NCBI GenBank assembly: GCA_963717385.1 | Contig: CAVQWE010000007.1 | Span: forward strand, 25,263 to 89,262 | Source of the DNA: Sva-07 sp963717385 | GTDB lineage: Bacteria; Actinomycetota; Acidimicrobiia; Acidimicrobiales; Ilumatobacteraceae | Reading direction: 5' to 3' | DNA: 64,000 nucleotides | Part shown: positions 55,549 through 63,623 of the stretch, one piece after another | Position numbering within the stretch: position 1 is the stretch's first letter | Layout: each line of letters begins with the position of its first letter | Program-made: the position numbers and the translations under genes | The notes under the pieces: model-generated | Told to the model about the DNA's origin: nothing | What the model saw: only the letters and a program-made list of their open reading frames with translations | Database searches by the model: none

Positions 55549-58095
55549 GTGACAGTGATCGATGACAACGCCGCAACAACCGAGTCCACGGTAGGTGCCG
55601 GCGCTGCGCCGACGTTGACCGACACGGCCAAGGCGCCGGTCGCGACCGCCACACCGACCGCTGGTGGGATGCGGGTGAAGAAGCGCAGTGGTGCGCTCGA
55701 ACCCGTCGACGTCAACAAGATCGTCAACTCGATTGCGAAGGCCTCCGAAGGCTTGCTCGGCGTCGACCCCATGCGCGTTGCAACACGCACGATCTCCGCT
55801 CTCGCCGACGGCGCCACCACTCGTGAACTCGACGACCTGTCGATTCGCACCGCTGCTGGACTCATCGTCGAAGAGCCCAACTACTCCAAGCTCGCCTCGC
55901 GTCTGCTCGCCATCGTCGTCGACAAAGAGGTCCGCAACCAGAACATCCCGTGGTTCTCCGAGTCGATCGCCGTCGGCCATGCCGAAGGCCTCGTCTCCGA
56001 CGAAGTGCTCGCCTTCGTCAACGCCAACGCGCCGGCGCTCAACGCCGCCATCGACTCCGACCGTGACCGCAGCTTCGAGTTCTTCGGTCTGCGCACCGTG
56101 TACGACCGCTACCTGCTGCGTCACCCGTCGCGCCGTGAGGTCATCGAGACCCCGCAGTACTTCTTCCTGCGTGTCGCCTGTGGGCTGTGCACCGACGTCG
56201 ACGAAGCCGTGCGTTTCTACGACCTGATGAGTTCGCTGGCCTACTTGCCGTCGAGTCCCACCCTGTTCAACTCGGGCACCGCTCATTCGCAGATGTCGAG
56301 CTGTTACCTGCTCGACTCGCCAGAAGACAGCCTCGAAGGCATCTACAAGCGCTACACCGACATCGCGAAGCTGTCGAAGTTCGCCGGTGGCATCGGCGTT
56401 GCCTGGCACCGGGTGCGCGCGAAGGGCAGCCTCATCCAGGGCACCAACGGTCTCTCCAACGGCATCGTGCCGTGGTTGCGCACGCTCGACTCGTCGGTTG
56501 CCGCTGTCAACCAGGGCGGTCGCCGCAAGGGTGCCGCCTGCGTGTATCTCGAATCGTGGCACGCCGACATCGAAGACTTCCTGGAGTTGCGCGACAACAC
56601 CGGCGATCACGCTCGGCGCACGCACAACCTCAACATCGCCAACTGGATTCCCGATCTGTTCATGGAGCGAGTCGAGAAGGACTGGCAGTGGAGCCTGTTC
56701 GACCCGAAGAAGGCGCCGCACCTCACCGACCTGTTCGGTGACGACTTCGAGCGTGCCTACGTGGCTGCTGAAGAAGCAGGCCTCTACGAGAAGCAGGTTC
56801 CGGCCCGCCAGCTGTACTCGAAGATGATGCGCACCCTCGCCCAGACCGGCAACGGTTGGGTCACGTTCAAGGACGCATCGAACGAGAAGTGCAACCAGAC
56901 CGGTGAAGCCAACGCCGACGGCTCGCCTCGCGTGGTGCACCTGTCGAACCTGTGCACCGAGATCCTCGAAGTCACCGACCAGGACAACACTGCTGTGTGC
57001 AACCTCGGTTCGCTCAACCTCGGCGCCTACGTCGATGCGCAGGGCGAATTCGACTACGCCAAGCTCGGCGAGGTCGTGCGTCAGGTCGTGCCGCTGCTCG
57101 ACCGGGTGATCGACATCAACTACTACCCGACGTCGGAAGCCGAGTTCTCGAACCACAAGTGGCGTCCGGTCGGCCTCGGGCTGATGGGCCTGCAGGACGT
57201 GTTCTTCAAGAAGGGCTTCGCATTCGACTCTGCCGATGCGAAGGACCTGAGCCGCACGATCAGCGCCCACATCTATTTCCATGCGCTGTGGGCGTCCACC
57301 GAACTCGCCGAGGTCAGCGGTGCACACGAGGCCTACGAGGGCACCCGCGCAGCCAAGGGTGACCTGCAGTTCGACCTGTGGGATGTCGCCAACGGTGGCG
57401 TCACCCCGCCCGCCGAGCTCGACTGGGACGCACTGCGTGCCCGCATCACCGCTCACGGCCTGCGCAACAGCCTGCTGATCGCGATCGCTCCCACCGCCAC
57501 GATCGCGTCGATCGTCGGCTGCTACGAGTGCATCGAGCCGCAGGTGTCGAACCTGTTCAAGCGCGAAACGCTGTCGGGCGAGTTCATGCAGATCAATCGC
57601 TATCTGGTGCGCGAGCTCCAGGCCCGCAACCTGTGGGACGAGCAGATGATCAACGACATCAAGCGCGCCGAGGGGTCGGTCCAAGACGTCGACCGCATCC
57701 CCGCTGAGCTCAAAGAAGTGTTCCGCACGGCGTGGGAGATCCCGCAGCGGGCGCTGATCGACATGGCCGCCGAGCGCGGCGCCTTCATCGACCAGAGCCA
57801 GTCACTGAACCTCTTCATGGAGACCCCGACCATCGGCAAGCTCTCGTCGATGTATCTGCACGCGTGGAAGCAGGGCCTCAAGACCACCTACTACTTGCGC
57901 AGCCGCCCGGCGACCCGCATCAACCAGAGCACCACCTCGGGTTCGAAGCCGGCGCCGACTCCGCCCACCGGCGGTGGTCAGAAGCCCGACGCAATCGCGC
58001 CGCTCGTCGACGAGCCGGCCAAGAAGACCTTCACCGACGAGGAAGCCCTTGCGTGCTCCCTCGAGAACCCCGAATCCTGCGAGGCATGCGACTGA
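55549..58095 (+). CDS. nrdA: ribonucleoside-diphosphate reductase class I, alpha subunit
   Basis: An 848-residue large subunit. Residues about 45-135 form an ATP-cone (KKRSGALEPVDVNKIVNSIAKASEGLL region) for allosteric control. The active-site cysteines can be placed in SSPTLFNSGTAHSQMSSCYLL and NLCTEILEVT, and the C-terminal shuttle pair is CEACD at the very end. SIDQSQSLNLF-type segment DQSQSLNLFMETP is intact. It reduces NDPs to dNDPs with the radical supplied by NrdB. GTG start with AGGAG 8 nt upstream. It is first gene of nrdAB under the NrdR-box promoter, and its stop overlaps the nrdB ATG (TGATG). Confidence 0.97.
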   Translation: MTVIDDNAATTESTVGAGAAPTLTDTAKAPVATATPTAGGMRVKKRSGALEPVDVNKIVNSIAKASEGLLGVDPMRVATRTISALADGATTRELDDLSIRTAAGLIVEEPNYSKLASRLLAIVVDKEVRNQNIPWFSESIAVGHAEGLVSDEVLAFVNANAPALNAAIDSDRDRSFEFFGLRTVYDRYLLRHPSRREVIETPQYFFLRVACGLCTDVDEAVRFYDLMSSLAYLPSSPTLFNSGTAHSQMSSCYLLDSPEDSLEGIYKRYTDIAKLSKFAGGIGVAWHRVRAKGSLIQGTNGLSNGIVPWLRTLDSSVAAVNQGGRRKGAACVYLESWHADIEDFLELRDNTGDHARRTHNLNIANWIPDLFMERVEKDWQWSLFDPKKAPHLTDLFGDDFERAYVAAEEAGLYEKQVPARQLYSKMMRTLAQTGNGWVTFKDASNEKCNQTGEANADGSPRVVHLSNLCTEILEVTDQDNTAVCNLGSLNLGAYVDAQGEFDYAKLGEVVRQVVPLLDRVIDINYYPTSEAEFSNHKWRPVGLGLMGLQDVFFKKGFAFDSADAKDLSRTISAHIYFHALWASTELAEVSGAHEAYEGTRAAKGDLQFDLWDVANGGVTPPAELDWDALRARITAHGLRNSLLIAIAPTATIASIVGCYECIEPQVSNLFKRETLSGEFMQINRYLVRELQARNLWDEQMINDIKRAEGSVQDVDRIPAELKEVFRTAWEIPQRALIDMAAERGAFIDQSQSLNLFMETPTIGKLSSMYLHAWKQGLKTTYYLRSRPATRINQSTTSGSKPAPTPPTGGGQKPDAIAPLVDEPAKKTFTDEEALACSLENPESCEACD

Positions 58096-59201
58096 TGGCA
58101 CTCATCGACCCGATCACCGACTACGAAACGTCCACCGTTCCCGGCGAGACCCTCGCCGACGAGTTCGAATCAGCGCCCCCGGTCGGCGCTGCCCGTCCGA
58201 CCAACATCCTCGACCCCGGTTACGACCTCACGCTGAGGCCCATGCGGTACCCGCAGTTCTACGAGATGTATCGCGACGCCATCAAGAACACCTGGACCGT
58301 CGAAGAGATCGACTTCTCCGACGACCTCGTCGATCTCGACCGCAAGCTGATGCCCGCCGAGAAGCACCTCGTGTCGCGCCTGGTGGCGTTCTTCGCCACC
58401 GGCGACTCGATCGTGTCGAACAACCTGGTGCTCAACTTGTACCAGCACATCAACGCCCCCGAAGCGCGCATGTACCTGTCACGTCAGCTCTACGAAGAGG
58501 CGTTGCACGTGCAGTTCTATTTGACGCTGCTCGACAACTACATCCCCGACATGGCCGAGCGCGAAGCTGCGTTCTCTGCGGTCGAGAACATCCCGTCGAT
58601 CCGCGCCAAGGCCGAGTTCTGTTTCAAGTGGATCGATTCGATCCAGGGCTTGCAGAAGATCGAGACACCCGAGCAACGCAAGCAGTTCCTGCTCAACTTG
58701 ATCTGTTTCGCCACGTGCATCGAGGGCCTGTTCTTCTTCGCGGCGTTCGCCTATGTCTACTTCCTGCGTTCGAAGGGGTTGCTGAACGGTCTCGCCGATG
58801 GCACCAACTGGGTGTTCCGCGACGAGAGCTGCCACATGAACTTCGCGTTCGAAGTCGTCGACACCGTGCGCAAAGAGCAGCCCGAGTTGTTCGACGCCGA
58901 CCTCGAAGCCGACATCCGCACGATGATCAACGAAGCGATCGACGCCGAGCAGTTGTTCGCTGCCGACGTGCTCGGCGAAGGCGTGTCAGGGATGAGCCTG
59001 GCCGACACCCGTACCTACCTCGAGTTCGTCGCCGATCAGCGCTTGGGGCAGCTCGGCTACGCCCCCGAGTTCGGGTCCAAGAACCCGTTCAGCTTCATGG
59101 AGCTGCAAGATGTGCAGGGCCTGTCGAACTTCTTCGAGCGCACTGTCAGCAGCTACCAGGTCGGCGTCGCCGGCGACGTCAGCTTCGACGACGAGTTCTG
59201 A
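58095..59201 (+). CDS. nrdB: ribonucleoside-diphosphate reductase class I, beta subunit
   Basis: A 368-residue R2 subunit. Diiron ligands are seen in the ATGDSIVSNNL helix, EEALHVQFY (Glu and His), TCIEGLFFFAAF and RDESCHMNF. The residue four after the first His is Tyr, matching Tyr122 of E. coli R2, so this is the classical tyrosyl-radical type and not a Tyr-less or Mn-only variant by sequence. The C-terminal acidic tail (DVSFDDEF) would bind NrdA. The ATG overlaps the nrdA stop, giving coupled synthesis. Confidence 0.97.
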   Translation: MALIDPITDYETSTVPGETLADEFESAPPVGAARPTNILDPGYDLTLRPMRYPQFYEMYRDAIKNTWTVEEIDFSDDLVDLDRKLMPAEKHLVSRLVAFFATGDSIVSNNLVLNLYQHINAPEARMYLSRQLYEEALHVQFYLTLLDNYIPDMAEREAAFSAVENIPSIRAKAEFCFKWIDSIQGLQKIETPEQRKQFLLNLICFATCIEGLFFFAAFAYVYFLRSKGLLNGLADGTNWVFRDESCHMNFAFEVVDTVRKEQPELFDADLEADIRTMINEAIDAEQLFAADVLGEGVSGMSLADTRTYLEFVADQRLGQLGYAPEFGSKNPFSFMELQDVQGLSNFFERTVSSYQVGVAGDVSFDDEF

Positions 59202-59230
59202 TCACGTCCTGGGTCTGACCCCTGTGGTGA

Positions 59231-60382
59231 CTACCGGTACCGGTCGGTGTGCTCGCCGAGGGTGGGACCGACATCGGTGATGCTGCCGGGGGTGCGCGAG
59301 AACTTGGGCACCACGCCGAGCATCGCGGTGTTCACACCGCTGCGAGCGGTTCGGCGCTGCACCATTTCGCGGGCGGCGTAGTGCTCGTCGTCGAGCATGT
59401 CAGCCGCGGTGTACACACGGCCAGCAGGAACGGTGTGTTCGCGCAGTAGCGCCAGCAGTTCGTCCGATCCCAACGTGATCGTCCACTCGGCGATGATCGC
59501 GTCGAGTTCACGTTCGTGTTCGCCGCGCGGGATGTGAGTCGCGTAACGGTCATCGGCGGCGAGATCCGTCCGATCCATGGCATCGCACAACCGAGCGAAG
59601 ATGTTGTCGGCATTCGCCGCGATCAGTACCTCGGACCCGTCGCTGGTCGGATACGCATTCGATGGCGCCACACCGGGCAGCGTGCCGCCCGACCGGTTGC
59701 GCAGCACACCGGCTACGTCGAAGTCGACCATCGAAGACTCCATCAGCGCTGCGACCGCTTCATAGATCGCCACGTCGACCTCTTGGCCCTTGCCGCTCGA
59801 GTTGCGTTCGTGGAGCGCGGCGAGCGTGCCGATCACTGCGAACATCGCGGCGAGCGAATCGCCGAGGCTGATACCGGCACGGGCAGGGGGTCGGTCAGGG
59901 TCGCCGGTCGTGTGGCGGATGCCGCCGACTGCCTCGCCGATCGAACCGAAACCCGCTTCGGTCGCCCGTGGCCCGCTCTGCCCGAACCCCGACACGTGGG
60001 TGACGATGATCGCCGGGTTGCTCGCCGACAGCGTGGCGTAGTCGAGTCCGAACTTCGCGAGCACACCGGGCCGGAAGTTCTCGAGCACCACGTCGCATTC
60101 GCCGGCGAGGCGCTGGACGAAGGCGAGATCGTCGGAGTCCTTGAGGTCGGCGACCACCGATCGTTTGTTGCGGGCGATGATCGGCCACCACAGGCTCGAG
60201 TCGTCGACGCACACACCCCAGCGACGCATCGGGTCGCCACCATCGGGCGATTCGATCTTGATCACCTCGGCGCCGTAGTCGCCGAACAGCTGCCCCGCGA
60301 ACGGTCCTGCGATGAAGTTGCCGAGTTCGAGCACCCGGACGCCGAGCAGCGGTCCGGTCCGTGTCTGCGTGTCGCCATCCAT
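59231..60382 (-). CDS. CaiB/BaiF-family (type III) CoA-transferase
   Basis: A 383-residue CoA-transferase. It has the ELGNFIAGPFAGQLFGDYGAEVIKIE opening, the NKRSV motif for CoA binding, VVLENFRPGVLAKFGLDY and the catalytic Asp175 in ISLGDSLAAM. It moves CoA from an acyl donor to an organic acid. It is divergent (53 bp) from an HMG-CoA-lyase-type gene; the pair could first activate and then split 3-hydroxy-3-methylglutarate, citramalate or a similar acid. The exact substrate is unknown. Confidence 0.92.
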   Translation of the reverse strand: MDGDTQTRTGPLLGVRVLELGNFIAGPFAGQLFGDYGAEVIKIESPDGGDPMRRWGVCVDDSSLWWPIIARNKRSVVADLKDSDDLAFVQRLAGECDVVLENFRPGVLAKFGLDYATLSASNPAIIVTHVSGFGQSGPRATEAGFGSIGEAVGGIRHTTGDPDRPPARAGISLGDSLAAMFAVIGTLAALHERNSSGKGQEVDVAIYEAVAALMESSMVDFDVAGVLRNRSGGTLPGVAPSNAYPTSDGSEVLIAANADNIFARLCDAMDRTDLAADDRYATHIPRGEHERELDAIIAEWTITLGSDELLALLREHTVPAGRVYTAADMLDDEHYAAREMVQRRTARSGVNTAMLGVVPKFSRTPGSITDVGPTLGEHTDRYR

Positions 60383-60435
60383 GGTGGTTGTCTACCGAGT
60401 CGACGGTGTCGTCAAGAAAGCGAGAGACTGCTCGA

Positions 60436-61356
60436 GTGAGCGTGGCCGATCGTCTTCCCTCGACCGTCGTGCTTCGCGACGTGACCCTGCGTGATGGTCT
60501 GCAGGACGAATCACCGATTGCGACCGAGGCAAAAGTGGCGATCTTCGAAGCGCTGCTCGCTGCCGGTGTCCGCGATCTGGAGTTGACCAGTTTCGTGCGT
60601 CCTGACCGTGTGCCGGCCACGGCCGATGCCGAGGCGCTGTGCGCGGCCACCGCCGTATCGGCCGCGGCGTCCGAAGTGCGGCGCTGGGGACTCGTGCTCA
60701 ACGCCCGCGGCGCCGAGCGGGCGCTCGCGGCCGGTCTCAGCCACCTGCAGTACGTCGTGTCGGTGAGCGATACCCACAGCAGGCACAACGCCGGCACCGG
60801 AACCGATCAAGCGATCGACGAATTCGAGCGTTTCACCAGCGCAGCCCGCGATGCCGGCGCAGTGGTGGAGATGACGCTGGCCACGGCGATGGGCTGCCCG
60901 TTCGAACACCGTGTCGACCCGGACCGGGTGGCCGAGGTCGCTCGCCGAGCCGTCGATGCCGGTGCGTCGTCGATCGGTCTCGCCGACACGATCGGTGTCG
61001 CCGTGCCCACCGAGGTGGCGGTGCTGGTTGGGCTGGTCCGTTCGAGCGTCGATGTGCCGATCGGTGTGCACCTGCACGACACGCGTGGCCTTGCGATCGC
61101 CAACGCCATTGCGGCGCTCGAGCATGGAGCGGTCCGCCTCGACGCCAGCGTCGGCGGACTGGGTGGCTGCCCGTTCGCCCCCAACGCCAGCGGCAATGTC
61201 CCGATCGAGGATCTGGCGCATGCGCTCGGTGAGATGGGTGTCGCCACGGGGATGTCGGTCGATGGCCTCATCGACGCCGCGCAGATCGCCTGCGACACAG
61301 TGGGTCGCCCTGTCGGCAGCCACGTGGGCCTCGCGGGTCGCCGGTTCGCCCCCTGA
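60436..61356 (+). CDS. hydroxymethylglutaryl-CoA lyase-type enzyme
   Basis: A 306-residue HMGL-like TIM-barrel aldolase. The metal and catalytic motif VTLRDGLQDE is at residues 16-25, HLHDTRG supplies two metal histidines and GGLGGCPFAPNASGNV is the HMG-CoA lyase signature with its loop cysteine. It would cleave HMG-CoA to acetyl-CoA and acetoacetate or act on a related 3-hydroxyacyl-CoA, as in leucine breakdown. GTG start. Followed by the tandem hairpins at 61379-61481 and divergent from the CoA-transferase. Confidence 0.9.
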   Translation: MSVADRLPSTVVLRDVTLRDGLQDESPIATEAKVAIFEALLAAGVRDLELTSFVRPDRVPATADAEALCAATAVSAAASEVRRWGLVLNARGAERALAAGLSHLQYVVSVSDTHSRHNAGTGTDQAIDEFERFTSAARDAGAVVEMTLATAMGCPFEHRVDPDRVAEVARRAVDAGASSIGLADTIGVAVPTEVAVLVGLVRSSVDVPIGVHLHDTRGLAIANAIAALEHGAVRLDASVGGLGGCPFAPNASGNVPIEDLAHALGEMGVATGMSVDGLIDAAQIACDTVGRPVGSHVGLAGRRFAP

Positions 61357-61378
61357 GCCCCCACCCGGCGCATCGCAA

Positions 61379-61481
61379 GCGATGAGCCAACCGCACCCTG
61401 CGGTGCGCATGCCTCATCGCCTCGGGCGGGCGTACTGGAGCGATGAGCGAGCCGCACCCCGGGGTGCCCTTCGCTCATCGC
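61379..61481. repeat. two tandem nested hairpin elements, 61-bp period
   Basis: Copy 1 (61379-61420) has arms GCGATGAG/CTCATCGC round an inner hairpin CGCACC-ctgc-GGTGCG. Copy 2 (61440-61481) has 11-bp perfect arms GCGATGAGCGA/TCGCTCATCGC round a perfect 14-bp inner palindrome (GCACCCC GGGGTGC). Similarity continues into the flank (CATCGCCT, then GGCGGGCGTAC versus GTGGCGGTAC), so the unit is a tandem duplication of about 60 bp. It sits between the HMG-CoA-lyase stop and the ArsA-type start; a terminator or REP-like element fits. Confidence 0.8.
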
Positions 61482-61492
61482 CTTCGTGGCGG

Positions 61493-61498
61493 TACGGT
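61493..61498 (+). promoter_or_regulatory. -10 hexamer TACGGT for the gene at 61506
   Basis: TACGGT ends 7 nt before the ATG at 61506 (an in-frame GTG at 61503 is 4 nt away), close to the leaderless geometry seen elsewhere. It lies just past hairpin copy 2. Confidence 0.4.
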
Positions 61499-61505
61499 GG
61501 GGGTG

Positions 61506-62471
61506 ATGACCGAAACGGGTGATCCCACCGACTGGTTGACAAGCACGCGGGTAGCGGTCGTCGCCGGCAAGGGCGGTGTCGGATCGTCGACGGTCGCCGC
61601 GGCCTACGCACTGGCTGCAGCACGTGAGGGCGCAAACGTGCTGTTCGTAGCTGTTGATGGACGCCCCGGCATGGGTCCGTTGCTCGGCGGACGAGAACTC
61701 GACTCGAGTGACCGGATCTTGCGCAAGGTCAAGGGGGCCGGCCAGGTGCGCGGCCGCACCATTCCTGCCGACCAGGCATTCGGCGACTACCTCGAACTGA
61801 AGGGTGTCGGCGGCATGCTGCGTCGTGCCGCATCGGCAGCGTCGCTGCCGATGATCGCAGCGGCGACTCCGGGCCTCGAACACCTCTTGGTGCTCGGGAA
61901 GATCAAGGAACTCGAACGCGAACGCGCCGCCGACCTGATCATCGTCGATGCTCCACCGGCGGGCCACGCAGCCCCATTCCTGCGTTCGGCCACCGGGTTG
62001 TCCGATGTGGTCCAGTCGGGTCCCGTTCGCGAGCAGTCGGTCGAGGTCGATGCAATGCTGCGTGACCCTGCACGCTGCCGGGCGATGATCGTCACCCTGC
62101 CCGAGGAGACCCCGGTCACCGAAGCACTCGAACTGGCCGTCGAGTTGCGTGGCGACATCGGGATGTCGTTGCTGCCGGCGGTGGTCAACTCGTGTTGGCC
62201 CGATCGTCCTGGTCTCGACAAGACACCCGCAATGGCGGCGCGCTCGCACAAGATCACCTTGTCGGCGTCGGCCAAGTCGGCGCTCGCATCGTCGACCGAC
62301 TTCGGTCGTGCACGCCTCGAACGTCAGCGCGAACAGATCGAGCGCCTCGGAGACGGGATCGGTGTCCCGCTCGTCTCGCTCCCGCGCCTCGCCACACCAC
62401 GGCTCACGTTGCACCAACTCGGCGAACTCGCCGATGCGCTCGTCGGTCCGATGATCGGGGCGTCGTCATGA
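61506..62471 (+). CDS. ArsA/Get3-type ATPase, subunit 1 (P-loop Lys replaced)
   Basis: A 321-residue member of the ArsA/Get3 group. The nucleotide loop reads AGKGGVGSSTVA: the signature lysine of the deviant Walker A (GKGG) is present, but the usual P-loop Lys (GKT) is Ser. The switch-II type region DLIIVDAPPAGHAAPFLRS and a central helical part (MIAAATPGLEHLLVLGKIKEL) follow. The pair corresponds in layout to the mycobacterial Rv3679/Rv3680 proteins. It overlaps the next gene by 4 bp (ATGA), as expected for heteromer subunits. An upstream start would run through hairpin copy 2 and is rejected. Confidence 0.85.
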   Translation: MTETGDPTDWLTSTRVAVVAGKGGVGSSTVAAAYALAAAREGANVLFVAVDGRPGMGPLLGGRELDSSDRILRKVKGAGQVRGRTIPADQAFGDYLELKGVGGMLRRAASAASLPMIAAATPGLEHLLVLGKIKELERERAADLIIVDAPPAGHAAPFLRSATGLSDVVQSGPVREQSVEVDAMLRDPARCRAMIVTLPEETPVTEALELAVELRGDIGMSLLPAVVNSCWPDRPGLDKTPAMAARSHKITLSASAKSALASSTDFGRARLERQREQIERLGDGIGVPLVSLPRLATPRLTLHQLGELADALVGPMIGASS

Positions 62472-63613
62472 CCGGCACCCTCGCCGAATCGTTCCGGGAC
62501 GAGATCGTCAACGCCGAGCTGCTCGTCACCTGCGGCCCAGGTGGCGTCGGAAAGACCACCACCGCAGCAGCACTGGGTGTGGCAGCGGCACTCGCCGGCC
62601 GCAAGGTGGTCGTCGTCACGGTCGATCCCGCCCGGCGCCTCGCCGACGCACTCGGTCTCGAAGCCGGCGCCGCAGCCGATGCACCCCACCGAGTCACCGG
62701 CATTCCCGGGCTCTCGGACTCGAAGAGCAAGAAGTCCAAAGGCGAATCGGGCGACGGTGAGCTGTGGGCGTTGATGCTCGATGCCGCGTCGACGTTCGAC
62801 CGGCTCGTGCACGAGCAAACGGCCAACCCGAAGCAGGCGGCCGCGATCCTCGAGAACCCGGTGTACCGGGCGATTTCGGGTTCGTTGGCGGGTGCGCAGG
62901 AATACATGGCGATCGAACGGTTGCACCAGCTGCACACCAGCGGCGAGTGGGATCTCGTCATCGTCGACACGCCGCCGTCGCGTCATGCGATCGACCTGCT
63001 CGAGGCCCCCGACCGGCTGATCGGTTTCCTCAGCCATCCGGTGTACCGGGCGCTCACCGTTGGTCAGCGGGCGTTCGCCAAGGTGACCAACGCTGCGGCG
63101 TCGATGTTCCTGTGGGCGGTTCGACGGTTGGCGGGCCCGCAGATCGTCGAGGACACCGTCGAGTTCTTCCGTTCGCTCGCCAACATCGAACCCGGTCTCC
63201 GCAAACGGGCCGAAGAGGTGTCGGTGCTGCTGCGTTCCGACGCAGCGGCGTTCGTCGTCGTGTCGAGCCCGAGGGCCGAGGCGATCGGTGAGGCCGAGCA
63301 CCTCATCGGTGCTCTGCGTGATGGGTCGTTCCCGTTTGCCGGCGTGGTGGTCAACCTGATCCATCCGATGCCCGAGCCACTCACCGCTGCAGACAGGGTC
63401 GCACTCGATGGTCTCGACGACGGCCCGCTCGCCGATCAGGTGGCGTGGCACGACGAGTTGACCGAGCTGGCCACCGCCGAGCGCGAGGAGATCGCTGGGC
63501 TCGCCGATCTGGCCGAGGACGTCATCGTGGTCGAGCTGCCGTTGCTGGCAGTCGACGTGCACGATGTCGATGGTTTGGTCGGCCTCGCCGATCGCCTGTC
63601 AGCAGCGAACTAA
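62468..63613 (+). CDS. ArsA/Get3-type ATPase, subunit 2 (signature Lys replaced)
   Basis: A 381-residue ArsA/Get3-type ATPase. The loop is CGPGGVGKTTTAA: the P-loop GKT is intact, whereas the signature lysine (GKGG) is Pro. VVTVDPARRLADALGL (switch I), DLVIVDTPPSRHAIDLLEAPDR (switch II) and a helical insert follow. ATGA overlap with subunit 1 implies a stable complex. With one subunit giving the catalytic P-loop and the other the signature lysine, a single composite ATP site per heterodimer is conceivable. The family acts in membrane-protein targeting or anion-linked transport; the partner is unknown. Confidence 0.88.
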   Translation: MTGTLAESFRDEIVNAELLVTCGPGGVGKTTTAAALGVAAALAGRKVVVVTVDPARRLADALGLEAGAAADAPHRVTGIPGLSDSKSKKSKGESGDGELWALMLDAASTFDRLVHEQTANPKQAAAILENPVYRAISGSLAGAQEYMAIERLHQLHTSGEWDLVIVDTPPSRHAIDLLEAPDRLIGFLSHPVYRALTVGQRAFAKVTNAAASMFLWAVRRLAGPQIVEDTVEFFRSLANIEPGLRKRAEEVSVLLRSDAAAFVVVSSPRAEAIGEAEHLIGALRDGSFPFAGVVVNLIHPMPEPLTAADRVALDGLDDGPLADQVAWHDELTELATAEREEIAGLADLAEDVIVVELPLLAVDVHDVDGLVGLADRLSAAN

Positions 63614-63623
63614 CGTCGTCTGC

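Noticed and set aside
55408..57684. Long open frame (over 750 codons) antisense to nrdA
   Set aside because: It is the mirror of a strongly conserved gene in high-G+C DNA, has Val/Glu/Arg-biased composition and no recognisable domain.
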